Below are positions 1 through 5,405 of a DNA stretch of 7,596 bases, piece by piece. The notes under the pieces were generated by a model. That model saw only the letters and a list, made by a program, of their open reading frames with translations, did no database searches and was not told where the DNA came from. The stretch's first letter is position 1. Every line of letters starts with the position of its first letter. The DNA comes from SFDP01 sp051653625 (GTDB taxonomy: Bacteria; Bacillota; Clostridia; Lachnospirales; Lachnospiraceae): the NCBI GenBank assembly GCA_051653625.1, contig JBOFWM010000067.1, positions 1 to 7,596 on the forward strand, read 5' to 3'. A program made the translations under genes and the position numbers.

Positions 1-103
1 ACTACAGAAACATTTACACCATCAGAAATTGCTTTTTTATATGTTTTTCTGTCACTTTGGTCAAACCTAAAAAACCTCTCAAAGTGCCTAAAATCAAGGA
101 TTT
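1..103. other. Gene-free left edge, downstream of the rRNA methyltransferase gene
   Basis: This stretch follows the stop codon of the minus-strand methyltransferase gene. On the minus strand one frame stays open from inside that gene to the window edge, but it has no ATG, GTG or TTG start in this stretch and I do not recognise the peptide. On the plus strand frame 1 is open up to a stop near 172, running antisense through the methyltransferase 3' end, again without a recognisable product. A 7-bp inverted repeat, CACTTTG (53-59) and CAAAGTG (80-86), could form a hairpin with a 20-nt loop, but no clear T-run follows on either strand, so it is a poor terminator candidate. The stretch is either spacer or the edge of something lying to the left. 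Confidence 0.5.
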
Positions 104-1498
104 TTACGTATTCGAACGATGTAGTAAACACACGGTCTCGATGTGCCCCGTCATCGGAAACATATCAACCCCAATAGCCTTTTCAACCTTATAGCCTTTT
201 TTTACAAGAATCTCTAGATCACGCACCAACGTTTCTGGATGGCAAGAAATATAAACCACTTTTTTCGGTGCCAAAATGGCAAGAGAATCCAGAAAAACTT
301 CATCACTTCCGCTACGTGGTGGATCCATAAATACAACATCCACTTGCTCGCCACACTCTGCAAGCTGAACCATAAATTCACCTGCATCTTTTTGATAAAA
401 CTCAATATTTTTAATTTGATTTATCTTTGCATTTACAATTGCATCTTTTACAGCATCACGATTTAATTCCACACCAATCACTTTTTTCGCCATACTACTT
501 GCGACCATACCAATAGTTCCTATTCCACAATATGCATCAAGAACAATCTCAGTTCCCGATAAGTTTGCAAAAGAAATCGCTTTTTTATATAATACTTCCG
601 TCTGTACAGAATTTACCTGATAAAAAGATTTTGGTGATATTTTAAACTTCATCCCACATAAAATATCTTCGATGTACCCCTTACCATAAACTACCTGCTC
701 CTTCTCTCCTAACACCATACTCGTTCTTCTGTTATTTACATTTACTATAATTGTTGTAATTTCAGGATGCTTACTTCTAAGTGCTTTTACAAAATTGGCC
801 TTCGATGGTAAAATTGGAGATGCCAAAACTAACACCACCATAACCTCTCCCGTAATATGACCAGTACGTACTAAAACATGACGAAGAAGTCCATACTCAG
901 AATCTTCATCGTACGTTTTAATTTTAAAAGACTTTATCATGCCACGTATGGTTTGAATAATCTCACCAGCAATTCGATTTTCAATAAAACAATGCTCCAC
1001 ATTTACAACATAATGTGTCCCTTCCTCATATACTCCTGCAATTGGATTTTTTTTACCATCACAAGAAAATACTGCGTGCACTTTATTTCTATAATAATCT
1101 GGATGTTCCATACGAATCATAGATTCTAACTTGCAATATGGCTTTAGTAACGTTGTAAGACGTTCCTTCTTTTGTTCTATCTGCTCATCATAAGGAACAT
1201 CAATATATTTACATGCCCCACATCGATCACTCACTACACATTTGCTCCTTACAAATTTACGGCGCTCACCATCATTTCGATCAAGCCCTTCTCTTACAGA
1301 TTTCCCCTTAGTCGCACTTGCGCCTTCTTTTGCAAATCTAGATTTCGTCGCACCTGCACCATCTCTTACAGATTTTCCTTTTCTATGTCCATCTTTTGCA
1401 ACACCACTCTTTGCTAGAACCTCTTTTGCTGGTTTATCTGTTGTTGCTTTATATTTTGTACTATAATCCTTTTTATAAGACTTTCTTTTATCTGACAT
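104..1498 (-). CDS. rlmD: 23S rRNA (uracil-C5)-methyltransferase, RlmD/RumA family, with repeat-bearing basic N-terminal tail
   Basis: This 464-residue protein belongs to the SAM-dependent RNA m5U methyltransferases, which methylate C5 of a uridine in 23S rRNA. Four cysteines fit the family's 4Fe-4S site: C87, C93, C96 (CX5CX2C) and C170. The conserved SPKSFYQVN block is at 288-296, SAM motif I (DAYCGIGTIG) at 321-330, and MDPPRSG at 391-397. The catalytic cysteine is C419 in YISCHPETLVRD, and the general base is probably E454 in GHIETV. Residues 1-86 are rich in K, R, G and S with near 12-residue repeats and show no TRAM-like beta pattern. The start is the only ATG before residue 128; its GAAAGG ribosome site (1513-1518) lies 14 nt away, which is long. 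The phosphatase gene ends 28 bp upstream, so the pair is probably co-transcribed. The family is certain. The exact uridine (U747, U1939 or both, as in Firmicute RlmCD) is not readable here, so the symbol is tentative. Confidence 0.9.
   Translation of the reverse strand: MSDKRKSYKKDYSTKYKATTDKPAKEVLAKSGVAKDGHRKGKSVRDGAGATKSRFAKEGASATKGKSVREGLDRNDGERRKFVRSKCVVSDRCGACKYIDVPYDEQIEQKKERLTTLLKPYCKLESMIRMEHPDYYRNKVHAVFSCDGKKNPIAGVYEEGTHYVVNVEHCFIENRIAGEIIQTIRGMIKSFKIKTYDEDSEYGLLRHVLVRTGHITGEVMVVLVLASPILPSKANFVKALRSKHPEITTIIVNVNNRRTSMVLGEKEQVVYGKGYIEDILCGMKFKISPKSFYQVNSVQTEVLYKKAISFANLSGTEIVLDAYCGIGTIGMVASSMAKKVIGVELNRDAVKDAIVNAKINQIKNIEFYQKDAGEFMVQLAECGEQVDVVFMDPPRSGSDEVFLDSLAILAPKKVVYISCHPETLVRDLEILVKKGYKVEKAIGVDMFPMTGHIETVCLLHRSNT
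1268..1375 (-). repeat. Three tandem 12-codon repeats encoding the basic tail of the methyltransferase
   Basis: The codons for residues 42-77 form three units: KSVRDGAGATKS, RFAKEGASATKG and KSVREGLDRNDG. A fourth weaker relative (VAKDGHRKG) lies just before them at residues 33-41. The DNA repeats as well: the 14-mer TCTCTTACAGATTT occurs exactly at 1290-1303 and 1362-1375 (72 bp apart, two units), and GTCGCAC-TTGCGCC at 1311-1324 is matched with two changes at 1347-1360 (36 bp apart, one unit). This fits expansion by repeat slippage or unequal exchange. A glycine/lysine tail of this kind would plausibly bind RNA; that is inference. Confidence 0.75.
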
Positions 1499-1512
1499 AT
1501 TTATACTTCACG

Positions 1513-1518
1513 CCTTTC
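1513..1518 (-). promoter_or_regulatory. Ribosome binding site of the methyltransferase gene
   Basis: GAAAGG on the minus strand lies in the 28-bp gap after the phosphatase stop codon, 14 nt before the ATG. The spacing is longer than the usual 5-10 nt, which suggests modest initiation, but no other in-frame start fits it better. Confidence 0.5.
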
Positions 1519-1526
1519 TATTTTTA

Positions 1527-2372
1527 CTATCCTTTAATTTGTTTGATTACTTGCCATACACCATGATTATGATTTGTATCAGCAACGTAATCTGCTGCTT
1601 CTTTTACTTCATCTCTAGCATTTCCAATTGCAACACCTATTCCCACCGTTTGTAACATTTGAATATCATTCATGTTGTCTCCAAATGCAATGGTTTCTTC
1701 TTTTTTTATTCCATATTTACTCATTAATATTTCAATTGCTACACCCTTATTAACATTTTTCTTACAAAAATTAATCCAGTTTACACCTGCGCAAACACAA
1801 TCTACTTCTGGATGTCCATCATATTTTGAAAGAAGCTCTCTCGTTGCCTCACCTTCTGCATCTTCTGGATGATATAGTCCAATACTTAAAATATCTTCTT
1901 CTGGCAAATCTTCTGGCAAACGCTCTACTCCTCTAATTTTTAATCCATATCCTTCTTGTAAAAATTGGAAAAGACCACCTTCCTTATTTGAACAATACCC
2001 ATATTCTACACCCGAAATATAAGTACTACATTCTTCGATACTTTCAATATCTGTGATGATTTGCAATGCTAATTTTCGTTCTATAAAATGTGCATTGATT
2101 ACTTCTCCCTTATATACAGTAGTAGCACCATTATCACAAACAAAATAAACATCATCAATCACTGGTGCAAAAATGTAACTGCAACTATCATACGAACGTC
2201 CTGTTGCTACAACAACAATAATTCCTTCTTTAACTAATCGTTTGATTTCTTCTACATATCCCTCGTACAAAACACTTGTACCATCTTCTACTAATGTTCC
2301 ATCTATATCTGAGCATATCATTTTTATATTATGATTAAGTTCTACTACCTTATCTTTTATTGTAAATTTCAT
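1527..2372 (-). CDS. Cof-type HAD-superfamily phosphatase
   Basis: This is a cytosolic haloacid-dehalogenase-fold hydrolase of the Cof (HAD-IIB) group, which removes phosphate from small metabolites such as sugar phosphates or cofactor precursors. Numbering from the chosen start gives 281 residues. Motif I is DIDGT at 22-26, with D22 as nucleophile and D24 as acid/base. ATGR is at 56-59, the motif III lysine is probably K209 (NVNKG), and motif IV is GDNMND at 231-236. The stretch between about 75 and 205 is the C2 cap that sets substrate choice. An ATG 12 codons upstream (2408) is in frame, but it lacks a ribosome site and overlaps the -10 box of the gene's own promoter, so I chose the ATG at 2372, which has AAAGGG 11 nt before it. 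The gene probably shares a transcript with the methyltransferase gene downstream. The substrate cannot be told from sequence, as members of this family are typically promiscuous. Confidence 0.9.
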   Translation of the reverse strand: MKFTIKDKVVELNHNIKMICSDIDGTLVEDGTSVLYEGYVEEIKRLVKEGIIVVVATGRSYDSCSYIFAPVIDDVYFVCDNGATTVYKGEVINAHFIERKLALQIITDIESIEECSTYISGVEYGYCSNKEGGLFQFLQEGYGLKIRGVERLPEDLPEEDILSIGLYHPEDAEGEATRELLSKYDGHPEVDCVCAGVNWINFCKKNVNKGVAIEILMSKYGIKKEETIAFGDNMNDIQMLQTVGIGVAIGNARDEVKEAADYVADTNHNHGVWQVIKQIKG

Positions 2373-2383
2373 ATGAAATATTT

Positions 2384-2389
2384 CCCTTT
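2384..2389 (-). promoter_or_regulatory. Ribosome binding site of the HAD phosphatase gene
   Basis: AAAGGG on the minus strand lies within a purine-rich run, 11 nt before the ATG at 2372. The in-frame ATG at 2408 is preceded only by A/T-rich DNA with no Shine-Dalgarno match, so this site decides the start in favour of 2372. Confidence 0.6.
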
Positions 2390-2409
2390 CTTTCTCTTTT
2401 ATCTCCATT

Positions 2410-2438
2410 AGTATAACGTATTTTTTTTAAACTTCCAA
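2410..2438 (-). promoter_or_regulatory. Sigma-A-like promoter for the phosphatase-methyltransferase pair
   Basis: On the minus strand TTGGAA (2433-2438) and TATACT (2410-2415) are separated by exactly 17 nt that include an A8 run. Transcription would begin near 2403, giving a leader of about 30 nt to the ATG at 2372. The promoter is back to back with the plus-strand promoter at 2495-2523, and about 56 bp separate the two -35 boxes. Confidence 0.65.
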
Positions 2439-2494
2439 TGAAATTAAAAAAATCATTTATTATTTTTTGCGATTCTTTAAATTTACTTAGCTTA

Positions 2495-2523
2495 TTGACA
2501 CAATATCTGTAAAAAGATATTAT
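2495..2523 (+). promoter_or_regulatory. Strong sigma-A-like promoter of the nucleotidyltransferase gene
   Basis: A perfect -35 box TTGACA (2495-2500) is followed after 17 nt by TATTAT (2518-2523), one base from the -10 consensus. Transcription would begin near 2530, leaving a leader of about 26 nt, too short for a riboswitch. A palindrome at 2502-2521 overlaps the spacer and -10 box. Confidence 0.8.
2502..2521. promoter_or_regulatory. Candidate operator palindrome within the promoter
   Basis: AATATC (2502-2507) and GATATT (2516-2521) are perfect inverted copies around an 8-nt centre, so the 20-bp site covers most of the spacer and four bases of the -10 box. A dimeric repressor bound here would block RNA polymerase. 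In DNA this rich in A and T a 6-bp inverted repeat can arise by chance, so this is only a candidate. Confidence 0.3.
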
Positions 2524-2542
2524 AAAACAATAATACACTTTT

Positions 2543-2547
2543 GGAGG
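2543..2547 (+). promoter_or_regulatory. Ribosome binding site of the nucleotidyltransferase gene
   Basis: GGAGG lies 9 nt before the ATG at 2557, a near-ideal site and spacing that fixes the start. Together with the strong promoter it predicts high expression. Confidence 0.85.
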
Positions 2548-2556
2548 TAAGACATT

Positions 2557-3480
2557 ATGAAAAAAGAGCCTGTTCTAGTAATTATGGCTGCAGGTATGGG
2601 TAGCCGTTTTGGCGGTTTAAAGCAAATGGAAGCAATCGATGATGTTGGAAATATTATTATGGATTATTCAATCTATGATGCAATTGCTGCTGGTTTTAAA
2701 AAAGTAGTTTTTATTATTAAACATCAAATTGAGGAAGATTTTAAAAATCGAATCGGTAATAAATTATCAAAGTATATTGATGTAGAATATGTATTTCAAG
2801 AAATCACAGCACTTCCAAAAGGAGTTTTGCCTCCTAATGATCGCATCAAACCATATGGTACTGGGCATGCTGTTTTATGTTGTAAAGATATAATTGATGG
2901 ACCATTTGCAGTAATTAATGCAGATGATTTTTATGGAAAAGATGCATTTGAAATTATTTACGATCGATTAATTTCAGTAGAGGATGACGATAAATTTAGA
3001 TATACAATGGTAGGATATCAATTAACAAATACACTTACAGAAAATGGATATGTTTCTCGTGGCGTATGTCAATTAAATGAGAGTAATTATTTAGTTGATA
3101 TTATTGAACGTACACGCATAGAACGTCACGATGGAAATGCTGTATATTCAGAAGATGATGGTACTACTTGGACTGTACTTTCAGATGATACTATTGTTTC
3201 CATGAATATGTGGGGATTTACAAAAAGCTTCTTAGTGGAATTAGAAAAAGGATTTGAGAAATTTTTACAAGAAGAACTTCCTCTTAATCCAATCAAAGCA
3301 GAATATTATTTGCCAACACAAGTAAGTGTTTTACTTTCTGAAAAAAGAGCAAGTGTGAAAGTTTTAAAATCAACTGATTGTTGGTACGGGATTACCTATC
3401 CAGAAGATAAAGAATTTGTTGTATCTGCAATCAAATCTATGAAAGAATCTGGATTATATCCAAAAACGTTATGGAATTAA
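2557..3480 (+). CDS. Sugar-phosphate nucleotidyltransferase (NDP-sugar pyrophosphorylase-like)
   Basis: This 307-residue GT-A-fold nucleotidyltransferase should couple an NTP with a sugar-1-phosphate or a similar phosphorylated compound, releasing pyrophosphate, in the cytosol. The nucleotide-binding loop MAAGMGSRFGGLKQ is at 10-23 with K22 as the likely catalytic lysine. KPYGTGHAV at 98-106 contacts the base and phosphate. INADDFYG at 120-127 carries the metal-binding aspartate (D123 or D124). NMWGF (217-221) and the C-terminal WYGITYPED (277-285) fit the sugar-binding half. There is no added hexapeptide-repeat acyltransferase domain, so it is not GlmU-like. The gene stands alone between its own promoter and a terminator, with no sugar-pathway neighbours in view, so the product (UDP-glucose, CDP-choline-like or other) remains open. 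Family certain; substrate unknown. Confidence 0.85.
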   Translation: MKKEPVLVIMAAGMGSRFGGLKQMEAIDDVGNIIMDYSIYDAIAAGFKKVVFIIKHQIEEDFKNRIGNKLSKYIDVEYVFQEITALPKGVLPPNDRIKPYGTGHAVLCCKDIIDGPFAVINADDFYGKDAFEIIYDRLISVEDDDKFRYTMVGYQLTNTLTENGYVSRGVCQLNESNYLVDIIERTRIERHDGNAVYSEDDGTTWTVLSDDTIVSMNMWGFTKSFLVELEKGFEKFLQEELPLNPIKAEYYLPTQVSVLLSEKRASVKVLKSTDCWYGITYPEDKEFVVSAIKSMKESGLYPKTLWN

Positions 3481-3505
3481 GTTTTAATCTTTCATTTTTT
3501 TTAAT

Positions 3506-3561
3506 ATAAAAGAAGAAAACGAAGTCTATGCCCTTTACATAGCTTCGTTTTCTTCTTTTAT
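3506..3561. terminator. Two-way intrinsic terminator between convergent genes
   Basis: A 19-bp perfect inverted repeat (3506-3524 with 3543-3561) continues inward as CTATG (3526-3530) with CATAG (3538-3542), interrupted only by an unpaired T at 3525. The loop is 7 nt. The core CGAAG-CTATG stem is flanked on both strands by an A-rich 5' arm and a T-rich 3' arm (TTTTCTTCTTTTAT), so it should stop transcription from both sides: the nucleotidyltransferase on plus and the ABC-F operon on minus. The right arm is the coding sequence for the last eight residues of the ABC-F protein, and its TAA stop (3535-3537) lies in the loop. Confidence 0.85.
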
Positions 3562-5379
3562 TCTTGTTGCTAAATCTTCTAAGTAAATCCATCGCTCCAT
3601 TTTTATTTCTAAAGAAAGTTCTAACTCTTCTTTTTCCGTTTGAAGCTTAGCAAGTTCAACAAAATCTCTTGCATGCACAATGGACAATTGTTCAATTTCT
3701 TCTAATCTACTCTCGATTGCATGAATATCTTGATCAATCGTCTCGTATTCTCGCTCCTCTTTGTAAGAAAATTTAAGTTTTCGATTCGTATTCCATTTTC
3801 CTTTTTCTGTTTCTTTTTTCACTTCTTTTTGCGGTGTTCTTTGTTCTTCCTGCTCTTCTATTGCATCACGTTTTATGGAATATTCTGTGTATCCACCTTC
3901 GTACTGTATAATGTTACCCACTTCTTCAAATGCAAATATACGTCGAACGCAACGGTCTAGAAAATAACGATCATGAGAAACCATAATGACAATTCCATCA
4001 AAAGAATCTAAATAATCTTCAAGGATCGATAACGTATTGATGTCTAAATCGTTCGTTGGTTCATCTAGTATAAGTACATTTGGCGCTTCCATAAGAATAC
4101 GAAGTAAATGAAGTCTTCTCTTTTCTCCACCCGATAATTTTTCAATTTTATTGTATTGTTCTGCTGCTGGAAATAAAAACCGTTCTAACATTTTCGATGC
4201 CGAAATACTTCCTTCATCTGTTTTTACAAACTCCGCTGTATTTTTAATGTAATCAATTACACGCATCGATGGATCCATATATTCTAATCCCAATTGCTTA
4301 TGTTCCTTTTTATCCAATATTTCCTGAGTGTAATACCCTATTTTAATAGTTTGTCCTACTAAAATTTCTCCATCTGTAGGTAGTAATTTTTGACCAATCA
4401 ATTTCATCAAAGTTGTTTTCCCACAACCATTTGCTCCAATAAATCCTACACGGTCTTGCTTTAAAAAGATATAGGAAAACTTTTTAATAATCTCTTTTTC
4501 ATCATAAGAAAACGAAACATCCTTCAATTCTATCGTCATTTTTCCCATTCGACTAGAAACACTCCCCATCTCAAGTTTTGCATCTATTTTAATGCCCTCT
4601 TGATTTAATAAGTCTTCATAGCGCTGAATATGTGCCTTTTGTTTTGTAGAACGAGCTCTAGCACCACGCATCATCCACTCTCTATCTTTTCTTAAAATAG
4701 ATTGCCGTTTCCGTTCTGTTGCAAGTTCCATCTCTTCTCGTTGTTCTTTTAACTCTAAATACATAGAATAATTTCCACTATAAGAATAGATATTTCCTTT
4801 TTCAATCTCTACAATACGGTTTGATACGCTGTCAAGAAAATATCGATCATGTGTAACCATAATGAGTGTACCTCTCCATTTGATCAACTCTTCTTCTAAC
4901 CAGTCCGTCATTTTATGATCCAGGTGATTTGTAGGCTCATCTAAAATTAAAATATCCGCTTCTGAAAGCAATGCTCCTACAAGAGCCAGTCTTTTCTTTT
5001 GACCACCCGATAGAATGCTAACGTTTGCATCAAATGATGTAATACCAAGTTTTGTTAACATAGCTTTTGCATCACTCTCAATAGACCATTCGTTTTCCTT
5101 TGTACGATTTGGTCCACAAACACTTTCTAATACTGTATCTGTTTCTTTAAATTGTGGATTTTGAGCCAAATATCGTATAATTACATGATTTGCTTTCACA
5201 ACGCTTCCAGCATCTGCCTCTTCTAATCCTGCAATAATTTTAAGTAATGTGGATTTCCCACATCCATTGGTTCCAATGACTCCAATTTTTTCACCTTCTA
5301 ATACATAAAAAGATGCATCATTTAAAAGAATCCTTTCCGTATATGATTTTGTAATATGTTCTAATGTTAGTAAATTCAA
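3535..5379 (-). CDS. ABC-F family ATPase, Uup/YfmR type (ribosome-associated)
   Basis: This 614-residue protein has two ATP-binding cassettes and no membrane segment, as in the ABC-F proteins that act on ribosomes. Cassette 1 has Walker A GTNGCGKST (36-44), signature LSGGQ (123-127), Walker B ILILDE (143-148) and switch H177. Cassette 2 has GANGCGKTT (315-323), LSGGE (415-419), VLILDE (435-440) and H469. Both catalytic glutamates (E148, E440) are present. The linker at about 205-260, with the basic motif RGARARSTKQKAHI, is Uup-like. A charged C-terminal coiled coil at about 540-612 supports Uup/YfmR over EttA. YfmR of Bacillus helps EF-P relieve stalled ribosomes; Uup has been tied to ribosome assembly and transposon excision. 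The start is TTG with AAGGAG 6 nt before it. The histidine kinase gene ends 26 bp upstream with no terminator between, so the two are probably co-transcribed. Confidence 0.92.
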   Translation of the reverse strand: MNLLTLEHITKSYTERILLNDASFYVLEGEKIGVIGTNGCGKSTLLKIIAGLEEADAGSVVKANHVIIRYLAQNPQFKETDTVLESVCGPNRTKENEWSIESDAKAMLTKLGITSFDANVSILSGGQKKRLALVGALLSEADILILDEPTNHLDHKMTDWLEEELIKWRGTLIMVTHDRYFLDSVSNRIVEIEKGNIYSYSGNYSMYLELKEQREEMELATERKRQSILRKDREWMMRGARARSTKQKAHIQRYEDLLNQEGIKIDAKLEMGSVSSRMGKMTIELKDVSFSYDEKEIIKKFSYIFLKQDRVGFIGANGCGKTTLMKLIGQKLLPTDGEILVGQTIKIGYYTQEILDKKEHKQLGLEYMDPSMRVIDYIKNTAEFVKTDEGSISASKMLERFLFPAAEQYNKIEKLSGGEKRRLHLLRILMEAPNVLILDEPTNDLDINTLSILEDYLDSFDGIVIMVSHDRYFLDRCVRRIFAFEEVGNIIQYEGGYTEYSIKRDAIEEQEEQRTPQKEVKKETEKGKWNTNRKLKFSYKEEREYETIDQDIHAIESRLEEIEQLSIVHARDFVELAKLQTEKEELELSLEIKMERWIYLEDLATRIKEENEAM

Positions 5380-5385
5380 TGTGTT

Positions 5386-5391
5386 CTCCTT
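5386..5391 (-). promoter_or_regulatory. Ribosome binding site that fixes a TTG start for the ABC-F gene
   Basis: AAGGAG on the minus strand lies 6 nt before TTG (5377-5379). No ATG or GTG in this frame lies close by, and the family N-terminus (a few residues, then LTLEHITKSY) matches this start, so TTG is well supported. Confidence 0.8.
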
Positions 5392-5405
5392 GATACGTTT
5401 ATTCT

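Noticed and set aside
53..86. Hairpin CACTTTG/CAAAGTG as the methyltransferase terminator
   Set aside because: The arms are 7 bp with a 20-nt loop and no T-run follows on the minus strand, so it would be a weak terminator at best.
1..174. Plus-strand open frame from the left edge to about 172
   Set aside because: Most of it is antisense to the methyltransferase 3' end, the peptide has no recognisable pattern, and no start is visible.
214..466. Short open frames within the methyltransferase gene on both strands
   Set aside because: They are out-of-frame or antisense shadows of a gene with clear catalytic motifs and have no ribosome sites or recognisable products. The same holds for those at 878-1466, 1672-1872, 3721-3960 and 5569-5781.
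1268..1375. CRISPR-like or regulatory repeat array
   Set aside because: The repeats are in phase with codons (36-bp units), without spacers, and lie inside a coding tail.
2350..2538. 62-residue minus-strand open frame across the divergent intergenic region
   Set aside because: It covers both promoters, lacks a ribosome site, and its end overlaps the phosphatase gene in another frame; the DNA is explained by regulatory signals.
3535..5379. ABC-F protein as an antibiotic-resistance (target protection) factor
   Set aside because: The linker and long C-terminal coiled coil fit Uup/YfmR housekeeping members, and no leader-peptide attenuator is seen in the 26-bp gap before the gene.
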